Part shown: positions 46,203 to 58,500 of the stretch, in pieces
Position numbering within the stretch: position 1 is the first letter of the stretch
How the letters are laid out: each line of letters opens with the position of its first letter
Assembly (NCBI GenBank): GCA_001600635.1
Contig: BCKL01000041.1
Span: forward strand, 3,637-67,636
Direction: 5' to 3'
Length of the DNA: 64,000 nt
Source of the DNA: Leucosporidium creatinivorum
Taxonomy: Eukaryota > Basidiomycota > Microbotryomycetes > Leucosporidiales > Leucosporidiaceae
The notes under the pieces: model-generated
Database searches by the model: none
The model's input: only the letters and a program-made list of their open reading frames with translations
What the model was told of the DNA's origin: nothing
Program-made: the position numbers and the translations under genes

Positions 46203-48224
46203 TCACCTCCAATCCAACTCGGCTCCCTCGCCCGATCCTGCAGAGTCGTCCCTCTGCACTTCGGCGCCGACCGAACGAGCAGCCTGTCCAAACTCTTTCT
46301 CCTCTCCCTCGGCATCATCCCACTCCAGCATTGGTCCATGTTCGGTCTCGACGCAGTGGATGTGAGGCAGATCGTTGACGGTGACGGAGCGGAAGTCGAC
46401 GGTGGGGTGAACCTATTCGGCGCGGAGGGGAAGTCAGCCGAGCACCAGAGGTCAGCAGGGGAGCGAGACTGAAAGTCAGCATGAACGAGCTGCGACCCAC
46501 GATCATGTGGCGTTTGAGGTTGGAGAAGACGGAGAAGGCACGTTGGCAGGACGAGATGGGGCAGGTGAAGGCTGCACAATGAGAGTACAAGGTCAGCTGG
46601 CGCTCGCCGAAGGGGCTGAGGGATCGCGAGGGAGGGCAAAGCTCACGCTGAATACCATTGTGAGACCGGATATGGGTCTCCCTCGCAGAAGGACGACCGA
46701 CTGTAGGAGGGGGAAGGTGGAGAGGAAAGTCAGCTCGGCGCTCGACTCGAATTGCTGGCGGGATTCACAAATCCTATCACATCCCTCGAAGGGGCAGGTG
46801 TAGACCCTCTTTGCTATATCCTTGGGAGGCCAGCCCCTCTTGGCAATGACTTTCGTCGGCAATCCCGTGATAGGCGAGATTGGGCGACCCGACTTGGCGT
46901 CAATCTCCTTCGGCAACGAGCCTCGCTTGCGACGCTGCACCGGTTTCGAGTTGGCGCTGGGAATCGAACGACTGTTGGCGAGGGAAGAGGTAGAGACACG
47001 GGGAACGAGGTCTGGCGAGTAGCGGTCGTCCTCATCGTCTTCGAGGGAGGGAAGGGGGAGGGGAGGGAGCTCGAGCGGCGAGATGGGCGATTGAGGAGAC
47101 ATCGACATGGGGTGATTGTAGTCCACGAGAGCGGGCGGGTTGGTGACGGAGGTAGAGGTGGGAGAGTGATGCAGCTCGAGCATGGGTGCGAGCAGCGAGC
47201 CTTGCCCGCCGATCGAGCTCGACGTCCAGGCGCGAGGGCGGTTCTGCGGCCTACTCGAGCGGAAAGTGGAGCTGAATTGGTGCTGTTGCTGTTGACCGGG
47301 ACGAGCCTCGTAGAGCACTTGAGCGGCGGCCGTGGTGGTAGGCGAGAACTCGGCGAAGGAGGAGAAGGAAGGGTACGAGCGAGCCTCGGGCGCCGAAAAC
47401 GAAAGCGCTTGAGTCGAGTACTGAGGCGTAAAAGGGGTGTGCTGCTGGATGTACTGGTTGGTGCTAGGGAGTGAGGAAGGGCCGTATCTGGAGGAAGGCT
47501 GAGGAGGAGTGCCATAGGTCGAGGGAAGGGCGGGAAGGGGAGGGAGCTCGGCCGAGGGTTCGTAAGGCGAAGGGTAAGGGTTGTTGAACCTCTGGCGAGT
47601 CGAGTAGGTGTCGTAGGTTTGTCCAGAAGGGTGCTCCGAGGTACTCGGCGCCCATTGCTGCTCTCCTTCATCCACCTCGGCGATGTCCCAGCCTTCCCCC
47701 TGCTCCTCCTCGCCATACTCGCCCCATTCTTGACCTTCATCCTCCTCTTTGACCATGCTATCATCCTCCCATCTCTCAAACACGTGAGATTCCGTATCCC
47801 CGTCGCCGACTGCACCGCCCCCACCTTGACCGTCGGCCTCCCAATCCCTTGTCCTCGACTGGTGCGGAGCAGCGACGGAGGAAGATACAGAAGTGTAGTA
47901 GCTGTTGTAGTCGACTGGAGTACGAGGAGCAACGTCGCCACCGAGCATCAGAGAGGCGAGAGGGTGTGCAGGCTGCTGGTTCTGTTGCTGTGCGCGGGGA
48001 AAGCTGTAGCCTTCGTGCTGCTGCCTGGGCGCCGTGTAGGTGTCTCCGGGCCCGCTCCACGACTGCGAATGACCATGCGTGGCAATGCCTGGTCGGGGCT
48101 GCTCCAGCAGAGCCGAGTGGCGAGCGAACGAGGAGGACGAAGGAGGAAGATAAGGAGCGGAGGAGGGCGATTCGGCGAAGGGGTCGTCGAGCGAGTGTCG
48201 ACGACTGTGAGTGTCCAACGACAT
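46203..48224 (-). CDS. C2H2 zinc-finger transcription factor
   Basis: A nuclear DNA-binding regulator with about 490 disordered residues (Ser/Pro/Gln/Tyr-rich, with an acidic patch EDEGQEWGEYGEEEQGE) before two C2H2 fingers near the C-terminus. Splicing at 46778 (donor GTGAAT) turns the first finger into YTCPFEGCDRIFGRPS followed by ETHIRSH (C-x4-C-x12-H-x3-H). The second finger is FTCPISSCQRAFSVFSNLKR, continuing into H-M-I and, across the next intron, V-H. Just before the fingers is a basic stretch (VQRRKRGSLPKE). An acidic C-terminus ends near GAELDWR with the stop at 46203-46205. The start is at 48224 (MSLDTHSRRHSLDDPF). Paired fingers at the C-terminus resemble stress-type regulators such as Msn2/Com2; orthology is not shown. 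Confidence 0.85.
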
Positions 48225-48690
48225 GCTCGCGCTACTTGGTGTGTGTGGTAGAAAGTCAAGCTGTAGCTCAGCTCTGACTCGGCGAGAAAGGCGCAATCAC
48301 GGGACGCACAGCTGGCTGCCTTCGCAAGCCGAGCACGCCGAGTTCTGCTACGTTAGCCCTCGGAGCAGGCGTCCTGGCTCAGGTTTACTTTCGTACATTC
48401 GCTAGCCTTTCTAATTTGCACCTTGATTCTAATGGTGTACAGCGGTCTCCGGCAAAGAGAGTTTGACCCCGCCTCGGCGCTGACCCCCTCCGAACGGTGG
48501 ACTCCTTTCTCGCCAATTCGACAAGAGAAGTGCAGCTCGACATCGAGTGAGTTGCAGTGGTATATAACGAGATGGTGTACGAGTGCAAGGGCGTATATGA
48601 GGTCTAGATGACCCTCCGAACCGGGGAAAGGAGAATGCGAAGTTCGAGGGCCGAGGATAGCGAATGGAGATGCTGGAGTGTAGCAAAGCC
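48225..48690. other. Intergenic region upstream of the zinc-finger gene
   Basis: 466 nt between the transcription-factor start (48224) and the aspartic-protease stop (48691), both minus strand. No further feature is supported. Confidence 0.55.
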
Positions 48691-50591
48691 TTAAAGAGGC
48701 TTAGCGAAGCCAATGCGCGAGTTGGCCATGTCGAAGATGCTGTACCAGCTCTGCAGAAGATGGGAAGGAGATCAGTGGCTGCTCGGCGATGACCTCGGCA
48801 CGACCTCGTGAGAGGACCGCAAGCGGAAGAGAGAGATGTACCTTGACTGTGATGTACGAGAGAGTGTGGTGAAAGGGAAGAGCGGACATAGGGTCAGCAG
48901 GGAGCCTTGGTGATCGTGTACGAGGACCGGGAACTGACTGAAGGATGCGCCGAGGCTCTGTGGCGAAAGGGCGTGGGTCAGCAGCTGCGTGTACGGGATT
49001 GAGAGAATGTGCTAACGTACCCAAGATGTACCGAGGCCGAGGTCCTGTCCCACGACAGCTCCAACACAGCGGTTCTCCTCGCCCTCCAGGTAGCCGAGGT
49101 TCAAGTCGTCGGGTGAGATCTGGAACTCTTTTTTGGACGTCGAGCTGAATCGGAAGCCAAGAATAGGCTGCGAGTCGCACGGGAAGGTCCAGTGGTTGTC
49201 GTCGAGCTTCGCCGAGCCCTCGATGGCGGCGTAGAACTCGGCGGCACTGGCGAGAGGTGCGATGATGAAGGTAGTGCCCGAGTCGATGATGAAGTTGGTG
49301 CGCTTGGCGAGAGAGGGCTTGGAGTTGAGAAGGGGCATGCCTGTGAAGAGGAACGGAATCAGCCATCGCTCGTTCCCACGAGGCTGGCTCTTTCTTCAGC
49401 TCGGGCGCTCAAACTCACCGTTAGCAGTCTGCCAGTATGTCTTGACTTGTGCCCCGGGAGTAGTTGCGACAGGGAACCAGGTGACGGTTCCAGTGAACTT
49501 GCGGCGATTGTAGGAGCCGACCGAGACCTCGGACATGCCGTCGTCGTCTGAGAGGCGGATCGCGAACGTGCTGCCCTTCTTGGCCGAGTACAGAGTGAAA
49601 GGGAAGGAAGGAGAGCCAGTGGCGGAGAGACCAGACCAGGCCATTCCCATCCTGCAAACGAGCGAGCGAGCGAACGCCGAAGGGTCAGCCGAGCTCGACT
49701 CCCTTTTTATCCCGCTCAATCGCTCCAGGAGTGGTCGCAGAGGACGAAGAGACTCACAAACCATCCGAGTCAAGAGACTTGATGGTAGCCGAAAGCTCGG
49801 TAGCAGCGACGATTGACTGAACCGAAGTCAATCCTCCCGCGGTGACGGTATCCTTGATCCACGCTCCCTTGCTCGCCGAACCATCGGCAAAGTTCGACAC
49901 GACGTCGTGACCTCCGCTGACGGCCGAGGTGGAAGCGTTCACGTTGTAGCGAGCCTTGCCGCCGCAGTTGTCGTCCGAGCAGAGCGCCGAGGGGAGAGTG
50001 AGATCCGACGAGCCGCTGTCAAAGAAGATGGAGAAGGGTTGTGGTGGTGTGCCGACCATGATTTGACCAGACCAGACTGTGTGAGGGTGATCGCGGAGAC
50101 GTCGACGGGGTGAGAAGCGGAGCAGAAATATGAGCTCGGCGCCGAGCAGGAAGGCAGACGTGGCTGAACTGACCGCAGTAGGACTGGATCTCGAGGTCGA
50201 TGAGCCCTCGGCCGCGCAGGATCCGCTCATGCGAAGGCTTGACACCGCGCTTCTCGCGTAGATGCTTGGCGTTCTGCGAGAGGAGGGGGCAAGATCATGA
50301 GCTCGGCGAAGGTCAGGATGCCCAACGTCGACTCGGCTCACGCGGTAGTATTTCCTGTTGGTAGTCAAGTAGGAGCCTCAGTCGCTGTTTCATCTCGCGA
50401 CGCGTCTACCCGTAGCCCACTCACAGCGAAGTGCGGGATGCCTGATCCCGGATCGCCAGCAGCGAAGCACTCCCATCGGCTCTCTTGAGTCCAGGATCTC
50501 GTCGAGTGAGAGGTACATGGATGGTATCCTCTTCAGCGGCTACGAGTATAGCGAGGAGCGAAACGAGAGCAACAAGCGATCCAGTGAGCAT
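48691..50591 (-). CDS. Pepsin-like aspartic protease (family A1)
   Basis: A secreted or vacuolar bilobal aspartic endopeptidase. The Met at 50591 starts a signal peptide (MLTGSLVALVSLLAILVAAEE). A propeptide ends near LREKRGVKPSHERILRGR. The N-lobe begins QIMVGTPPQPFSIFFDSGSS, with the first catalytic Asp in D-S-G. The C-lobe has FIIDSGTTFIIAPLASAAEF with the second Asp. Cys pairs are plausible (ALCSDDNCGG; FPCDSQP with NRCVGA). The C-terminal block SWYSIFDMANSRIGFAKPL is the classic end, with the stop at 48691-48693. About nine exons; no GPI-type hydrophobic tail. Confidence 0.94.
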
Positions 50592-51429
50592 TGTGAGACG
50601 GGGAACGAGGGAGAGGGCCGAGAAGGGCGGGCGGCGAGCGAGGGCGAAGGTGAAGATGAGGGGGGAAACGAAGGTGGGAGAACGAGCGTGTAGGTTGTCG
50701 ACGAGGGCGCGCAACGAGTGAAAGGATCGCAGAGAACAACAAAGGCCTGAGAGTGAGGGAAAGGGAGCTGAGACGGGACTCTCTTCGAGGTCCGAGATGG
50801 CTGGCCGCCGAAAAAGGCAGGTCTCGAGACGAGATTCATGGTCGCCAAGAAGTCTGTAGGTCTTACTCAGTGTGACGAGGGGTATTGTGGTGCTGTGTAG
50901 TGTAGTGTAGGGAGTGCCCGGTGCCGGGGACGAGTAGTAGAGCTGCTGCTGCTGGAACAGAGGAATCGTCGCCGAACCGCTCTACAGCTATGTGGAGATG
51001 GCTGAAGCTTGGTAATCGTCTGCAGTGAAGGAGTCTGATCGGATTCGACCCCTTCGCAGTGAGTGAGAGGGTCGAAGAGATGCAGCGACGAACAGCAGAA
51101 GGCAGAGGAGCGCCGAGCTGCTTCGGCGAGCGTTTCACTTCGCCAGGGAGGTATAAAGAGCGGGATAGTGGCCAAATGTTACAGCCAAAGTAGCTGGCAG
51201 AGCATTCAAGCTCTACCCCTGCTACCTAAGCTGCACCGAACCAAAGCCGAGCCTCCTTAAAAGTCGGTTGTTGTTCTCTCGCTTCTCCTTCGCTTCGACT
51301 GCATCTCGTCTCCGCTTCTACGCGCCTAGCTCAAGGTGCGCTACAGTCCTACAGCTTCAATAAGACCTGCGCAATACACCCCGAATCGTGCAGCTGACTT
51401 CAAACCGCTCGCTCCTCCCACTTCTCCAG
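50592..51429. promoter_or_regulatory. Divergent region between the aspartic protease and DBP10
   Basis: 838 nt between two divergent starts. A TATA-like word (gtataaagag) lies at 51151-51160 on the plus strand, about 270 nt before the DBP10 ATG, which is far for a core promoter unless the 5' UTR is long or spliced. No gene is supported. Confidence 0.4.
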
Positions 51430-54400
51430 ATGGACTCGGACTCTGACAGCGATTTCGACATCACCTCGGCGCTGCTGCCGCCCAGCAAGGCCCAGTCGAG
51501 CAAAGGGAAAGCTTCTGCTACCAGCACCACTGCCGACAAGTCCGTCTTCGGCGCGCCCGCAGAACTTTCCGACAATGAGGAGGACGCTCTTTTCGCCTCG
51601 CTCGCTTCGCTGCAGCGCTCCAAGAATCTCGCCGAGGGTACCGCCGTCGTCAAGGGTCGCAAGGACCTCAAGTCCAACAAGGGCTTGACGGGCGGCGGCT
51701 CGTTCCAAGCTCTCGGACTTCCTGCCGCCCTCCTCAAGGCGCTGCTCCAGCGTGGATTCACCAACCCTACGCCGATCCAACGTCTCGCTCTACCCTCCAT
51801 CCTCGGCTCTTCGGAGACGGTCATCGCCGGCAAGAAGATGGTAGTCGCTCGCGACCATCTGTGCATGGCCAGGACAGGATCGGGAAAGACCCTCTGCTAC
51901 CTCCTCCCCCTCCTCGCCCAGCTCATGACCCATTCGACCGCCTTCGGAGCTCGTGGTCTCATCCTCGTACCTACTCGCGAGCTCGCGCTCCAAGTCCTCA
52001 AGGTCGGCAAGGACCTCGCCAGGAGTTTGAAGTCCGACGGAGAGGTCCTGCGATGGGCCATGGTCGTCGGAGGAGAGGGCATGGAGGAGCAGTTCAACAT
52101 GATGGCAGGCAACCCCGACGTGTGAGTTGTTCTGTCAGCTCTGCAGGCTATCACCGCTGAACCTCTGAGACTCCTCAGCATCATCGCCACGCCCGGACGT
52201 CTCCTCCATCTCATCGTCGAGATGAACCTCGACCTTCGCGCCATCCAATACTGCGTGTTCGACGAGGCTGATCGCCTCTTCGAGCTCGGATTCGAGCAAC
52301 AACTCCACGAGATCCTCCACCGCATGCCCCCGACCCGCCAGACCCTCCTCTTCTCGGCCACCCTCCCCTCCTCCCTCGTCGGCTTCGCCAAGGCCGGTCT
52401 CCAGAGCCCCAAGCTCATCCGTCTTGACGTCGACCAGAAGATCTCGAAAGATCTGCAGATGGCCTACCTCTCGGTCAAGGGCAGCGAGAAGGAGGCGCTC
52501 CTACTCGGTGTCCTGCGCGAGGTCATCGGCGTCCCCCTCATGACGGACGCCCAGCGTGCCGTCAAGGACGAGTACATTGAGGATGAGGAGGACGATGAGG
52601 AGCGCGGGCGTTCGGCCTACAAGGGCAAGGGCAAGGGCAAGGCGGGAGGCAAGAAGCGCAAGCGCAGCGCCGACGACGACCTCAACGCTGAGCACACTAT
52701 CGACCCCGAGGCTCACCAGACACTCGTCTTCGTCTCGACCAAGCATCACGTCGAGTACATCACCGCCCTGCTGCAGCAGTCGGGATACGCCGTCTCGCCC
52801 ATCTACGGATCCATGGACCAAACCGCTCGTCGCCTCTCGCTCGCCCGCTTCCGCGCCGGCCGCACCTCCATCCTCGTCGTTACCGATCTCGCCGCCCGTG
52901 GAATCGACGTTCCCGGAGTCGAGAACGTCATCAACTACGATTTCCCCAACGGCACGAGGGCGTTCGTTCACCGAGTTGGACGTACCGCTCGTGCGGGTCG
53001 CAAGGGATGGGCCTACACCTTCGTCACCGCCTCGGAACTCCCCCATCTCCTCGACCTCGAACTCTTCCTCTCCCGTCCCGTCAAGACGTGCCCCATCACC
53101 CTCGGAGAAGGAGAGGACGAATCCTCCATCGACTTCGCCAACCAGCTCGTCCTCGGCACTGGACCTCGTTCGCTCATGGACCTCGACCTCGAGACCTTCC
53201 GCGCGATGATGTCGCATCACGAGAATATCGACGCACTCGGGCAGGTCTCCCGTCGTGGACAGAAGATGTACGAGCGAGGATTGTCCAAGGCTTCGGCAGA
53301 GTCGTATCGCCGCGCCAAGGAGCTCGAGAGGAAGGCCAACGGACTCGCTTCCACCTCGGGAGAGAACCGAGGGACTCATCCCATCTTCTCGGCCTACCTC
53401 GCCATCGGCGGAACCAGCGTCGAGAAGGAGCAGAGTCGCGCCGACATGATGGCCATCGTCAACTCGTTTACGCCGGCCGAGACGGTGTTTGAGGTGGGCG
53501 CGAGGGGCAGGACGTCGGCGAGTCAGCTGATGAAGGAGAGGAGGAAGGCCATGGTCAAGAGTCATATGGCGCGCGCGTTGGTCGAGGAGGAGGAGGAGGC
53601 CGAGGATGCGATGCCCGAGGTGCCGGACGATGAGGAGGAGAGGCAGGAGCAGGCGGCCCTCAAGAGGCCAAAGGTGGATGTTGATGATGCTGATGCTGAA
53701 GAGTTGGAGGTGAGTGTTTTTCGCCTTCCTGAGTCGAAGCCGAGCTGATCTTTCCTTCGCCCGTTTCATTCGCACAGGCCGTCTTCGGTGCTCCTCGCAA
53801 GCGCAAAAAGGTGGCAGGCAAAGCCGCTAGTTACCGCGATCCCAACTTCTACCTCTCCTACGAGCAAGAAGGCGCCGACACCGAGCGAGGGTGAGTTTCT
53901 CGGTCTCGCCTTCTCGTCCTTCTCTACTCCTTCCGCAGCACTTCCCTCCTCCATCGCGGCGTGTATCTCTTGGCACATGCTGACCGCCCTACTGTCACAG
54001 ATACGCCCTCACTAATGGAGACTCGTTCGTCGCCCAAGCCGCCCAAGCTACCTACGACGTTACCGGCCGAGGCGACACCGAAGGAACCGCCCCCGACCAC
54101 CTCCTCCAACGCGCCTCTGCCCTCCGCTGGGATCGCCGTACCAAGAAGTTCATCAAGGGCGACGGAGTCGGCGCAGATAACAAAAAGATGGTCCGCTCCG
54201 AATCGGGACAGAAGCTTCCGGCGTCGTTCAAGTCGGGCGTGTTCGACGAATGGAGGAAGAACAACCGCATCTCGGTCCCGAAGGTTGGCGAGGCCGAGTT
54301 GAAGGGCAAGACCATTGGCGGATTGAGCGGCGGCGAGAAGAAGTACCGACACAAGGCGGGCGTACCCAAGGCCGAGCGGAGCGCCACCGACAAGCAGAAG

Positions 54401-54716
54401 GGTCGCACAGTGGGCAAGCCTGGTCGTTTGGGTGGAGCTGCCGGCGGGCTTAAGACTGCCGACGAGATCAGGAAAGACCGTTCCGACAAGGCCAAGCGAG
54501 GTGAGCCCTTTCTCGGCCGCTTCTTTCGCAGCTTCAGAGCTGATTCCCGCTCTTTCTCACCTTTTTCACCGTCATGCTCACTTTCTCATCATTCACACTA
54601 TATCTACTGCCTCCTCATCAGTCCGCCGGTCGACTCAGCCTTCCAAGAAGAACCCGAATGGCAAGGGAGGCAAGCCCCAAGGCGGCGGCGGCAAGCCTCA
54701 GGGTGGTCGCAAGTAG
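51430..54716 (+). CDS. DBP10: DEAD-box ATP-dependent RNA helicase, 60S ribosome biogenesis
   Basis: A nucleolar RNA helicase needed for large-subunit rRNA maturation. After an acidic N-terminus (MDSDSDSDFD) come the Q-motif (NPTPIQRLALPSIL), ARTGSGKT, PTRELALQV, TPGR, DEAD in VFDEADRLFELGF, and SAT. The second domain has TLVFVSTKHHVEYI, VVTDLAARGIDVPGVENVIN and HRVGRTARAGR. The C-terminal DBP10 domain is present (FYLSYEQEGAD, RWDRRTKKFI, GEAELKGKTIGG), followed by a Lys/Gly-rich tail ending GGGGKPQGGRK. Introns lie near 52123-52179 and 53709-53779, at about 53891-54000, and at 54501-54621. The segment from the penultimate exon tail onward has a second copy at 6799-7192. Confidence 0.96.
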
Positions 54717-54852
54717 GGATGGTAGGCAGTGTGCTTCACTGCAATCCTTGCTGTTTGTCGATACAGCTGTGGGCGAGGCTTCGAGAGATGAGGGAGGAAA
54801 GCTGCTTGAGCTCGGCGACTGTTCGGCGAAGGCGGCGGCTCGGCGAAGGCTG
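54459..54852 (+). repeat. Source copy of the duplicated DBP10 3' segment
   Basis: This part of DBP10 (last 42 nt of the penultimate exon, 121-nt intron, last exon, about 136 nt of 3' flank) is repeated at 6799-7192 in the same orientation. The helicase gene is whole here, so this is the parental copy. Confidence 0.9.
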
Positions 54853-55558
54853 GGTGCTCTTTGAGGAAAGCTCACTCCGTTGCTGCGCTTGGCTGAGTTG
54901 TCGGGACGTCTTCTAGCGAGATACGACACCCTTCCCAACATATATGACCGAGACCACCTCCTTTCCTCGAGCGAACTCTCCTTCCCCTTTCACTCCAAAT
55001 TCTCGCTTCTTGACCTCGCCTCGCCGCTCAGCAAAGAGTCAGACCTACAGCAAGAGTACCCAGGATCGCGTGGTAGCCTTACGCGCCGTCGCCACTTCTT
55101 TACAGCGCCGCACGCGTGTCTCTCAACGTCGACTCGAGGCGAGTCGGCTGGGCCCGTCGAGTTGACGCGCAGTACAGCAGTACATCGGGTAGCAGAGTCG
55201 CTTCAGTCTGTCAGACTGCAGAACACGTGAGTCCCCCCGCCCGCCTGTATCTCAAGCGCATGAGCCACTCGGAGCCGGCGAGATGTTATCCTCGAGCGCT
55301 CGTGGAGATTGGGGACCAAGGGAAGCCAGCTCAGCAGGGGAAAACAGCTCTATTTGTAGCAGACTAGCTCAGCTCGCTCTAAGTGATGCTACAGAGTCAT
55401 GAGCAGCAGGCGCAAGCGGTCGGTGCACGCGCAAAGCTCCCGCTCGTCTGAGAGCGCTTGAGGTGCAGGAGAGCGGCGCGGGAAGCTAGGAAGGGGCTCA
55501 TCATATTACAGCAAGTTGCGTCAGCTTGCTTACACGCTTTCCGAACCCTACAGCAACC
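54717..55558. other. Intergenic region between DBP10 and the CAP-Gly gene
   Basis: 842 nt; the first 136 or so are the DBP10 3' flank also found near 7057-7192. The rest should hold the promoter of the CLIP-170-like gene. Several gtcgac/ctacag words recur but no gene is supported. Confidence 0.5.
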
Positions 55559-58500
55559 ATGGCGCTTCGACCTCCTTCCACCCCGCGCGCTTCCATTTCC
55601 AGCATCCCTGCACCAGGATCAACCCCTTCATCATCTTCCCTACCAACTCCTCGTCGTAAATCTGGAATCTCTGTCACCCAGCGCCCTCCCGCTCTTCAAT
55701 CTCTCGGCTCCAACGAGCTCGACAGCCTCCGCCAGGCCGTTCGTCGCAACGACCCTACACGATACGACAGTCCCGTCGGCGATGCCTCATCAAACGGAGG
55801 CGCCGACAGTCCGAGTCCGGCCGATGCTCTCGGCACCAGTACACCAGGTCAGCCGCGACGAGCGCCGCTCCGCAAGGCGAGCTCCGTCAACATCCGTCCA
55901 GGAGGACTAGGAGCCAGCATGTCTCGACCAACCACGCCAAGCAATGGTTCATCTACGCCTCGCACACCTACCCACCCTCCTCGATCTCGGACGCCCACCG
56001 CCTTTGGCAGCTCAGTTTCGGGACGGCCGAGCAGTCGTCTGGCCATGAGTCGGGGTCCTTCAGCGAGAGGACTCGAGGTCGGAGATGCGGTCAAGATTGA
56101 GGTGGGAGGGATCGCGATGGAGGGAACGATCCGGTTTCTGGGACCTGTCGAAGGCAAGGACGGTGAATGGGGAGGAGTCGAGCTTGACGCCGAGTGGGAG
56201 GGCAAGGGCAAGAACGATGGCAGTGTCAAGGGGTGAGTCGTTCGACGGAGCCATGCTTGGGGAGGTCGGCTAACCTTTTCTTCTGCAGCACTCAATACTT
56301 TGCCTGCGCCCCCCTCTGCGGTCTCTTCCTTCCTCTCAGCAAGATCACGGCCAAGCCTCCCCCTCCTCCTCCCGTCACCTCTCCCAACACTCCCATCGCC
56401 TCCAAGATCACGGCTGGGTCACGTGCATCCAAATATCTCGGCATCACTGCCGCTCAACTCGCTACCAATCGCCGAGTCAGCAACGTCGGTCCCTCCTCGC
56501 CTACCAAAGCGACCGCTACTCCTCGACGCGTCGCTAGCCCGGAGAAGCCCTCCTCTGCATCGTCGCAGACTACGCCGAAGCCACGAGCGCGCCAGTCGAT
56601 GGGTGGGCCAGGCTTTGGCATCCCCACCCCTCGAAAGTCGATCGGCCCAGGAGCGACCCCGCGTCAATCGCTCGGCGCCTCCATCAAACGACCACCATCC
56701 TCCCTTCGCCAGAACACCCTCCCCGACGTTCCCCCAATTCCCAACTCCTTCTCCCTCGCTCGCTCGGCTACCCCTTCATCCGCTACCGGCCGCGCTACGC
56801 CATCCACCCCCGGAGGAGCTCACACTCGCCGAATGAGCCTAGCGACCACCGAGTCGCGGCCAACCACTCCCAGTGTTCGCTCCCACTCTCGCCAATCGTT
56901 CGCCTCCTCCGTCTCGCGCCAATCTTTCCGCTCGACCGTGGACGACGAAGCTCTCGACGAGCTGAAGCGTACCGCCGAGGAGGCCAAGCAGCGCGAGGAG
57001 GAGGTGCGCGCGCTGCTCGAAGGCAGTGAGCGGATCGGTCGGGAGATGGAGGATCGTCTCGCCGAGAAGGAGCGCAAGCTCAAGGAGGCAGAGGAACGAA
57101 TCGAGGTGTTGGAGCAGGAGCGGAATCGCGAGAAGGAGCGCGAGCTCGCGCGCATGGCTGGTGTTGGGGATGAGGAGAAGGAGCAGGACGCCCGTCGCAT
57201 CCTCGAGCTTGAGGCGAGAGTCGAGGAGGTCGTCAAGATCGAGGCGACCACCAGAGCTTCCACCGACCGCCTCGCGAGGGAGTGGGAGACCAAGTTTGCC
57301 GCTAAGGAAGGCGAGAACGAGTCGCTCAGGGAGAGGATGGCTGCCGCCGCCAAGGAAGCCGAGGAGGAGCGCGCCGACCTCAATCAGCAACTCGAGCAAC
57401 TCCGTGGAGCCGGTCAAGCCCTCTGCGAGACGTACGAGGAGCGGATCGCCGAGATTGAGCTTAGTCGTCTCGAGAGCGTCGAGCTGGCCGAGTCGCTCCA
57501 AGACCAACTCAACAACCTCGGCACCAACGTTGCTCCTCGCGCCGGCTCCCCTTCGTCGCCCGCCTCTCCCACCTCACGCCTTTCCTCTTCGCACAACTCT
57601 CGCACCTCGGCAGCAGACGTCATCAACGCGGAGAGTGCTCAGGCCGAGCTCGAGCATCTGCAGAGCAAGGTTGGCGGATTGGAGGAGCAACTCGAGGAGA
57701 CGAGGATGCACCTGGAGGCCGAGATCGCCGACTCGAAGCGGAGGAGGACCAAGCATAGCGAGACGGAGCAGGCGCTGAAGAAGGAGATCAAGACTCTGCG
57801 CGAGTCCATCGGTAAGCTCTTCTTTCGTCGTGCGGTGTCGACTATAGCTGAATGTGACTTCGACCGCAGAACGCTCGACCAAGGCCGAAGCTCGGACTAC
57901 GGCTCGCATCGAAGAGCTCGAGGACGCCCTCGTCGAGTCGCAGACCGCCCTGGAGGAGGAGCGCTCAGAGCTCGAAGGCCTCCGCCACGATGCCAGCGAC
58001 GGCGCTTCAGCTGGTCTCGCCGAGGAGGTCAAGCGCGCCACCAAGCAGATCGCCGCCCTCAAGGCTGAGCAGCAGGCGGCTGTCCGCGACGCCGCGGAAG
58101 CTCGTCGCGATGGATCGCAGAACGTCGAGCTTGTTCAGCAGCTTCGAGAGGACCTCCGTAACGCTGAGAAGGAGCTCGAGCGCCTTCAAGTGGCCCACCC
58201 TGGCCTACAGATGCGCAGCGACTCCTTCTCGTCCGAGCGCTCCAGAACGCCACCCCAGCAGCCCACCCAGGATACCTCCCCCAGCAGCCTTCAACCCTCG
58301 CCTTCGCGCAAGCGCGATTCCTTGGCCAGCATCGGCAGCCGCAAGAGTCTCGGCGGCAAGGACGAGGCGACCGTCACCAAAGAGCAGATCGTCGGCCTCA
58401 AAGTCATCATCAAGGGATTGGAGGAGGAGAACGGCGAGATGATGGAGCGTAACAAGCAACTCATGTCCGAGACGCAGGAGCTCAAGTGAGTCGTTCTGCT

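Noticed and set aside
46814-47941. 375-codon alternative frame within the C2H2 factor
   Set aside because: Same strand, shifted frame; low-complexity Ser/Pro/Arg text with no domain, while the real frame leads into two C2H2 fingers.
52501-53775. 424-codon open frame on the minus strand opposite DBP10
   Set aside because: It is antisense to the helicase core, whose motifs are unmistakable; low stop density in GC-rich, codon-biased DNA explains it, and it has no recognisable domain.
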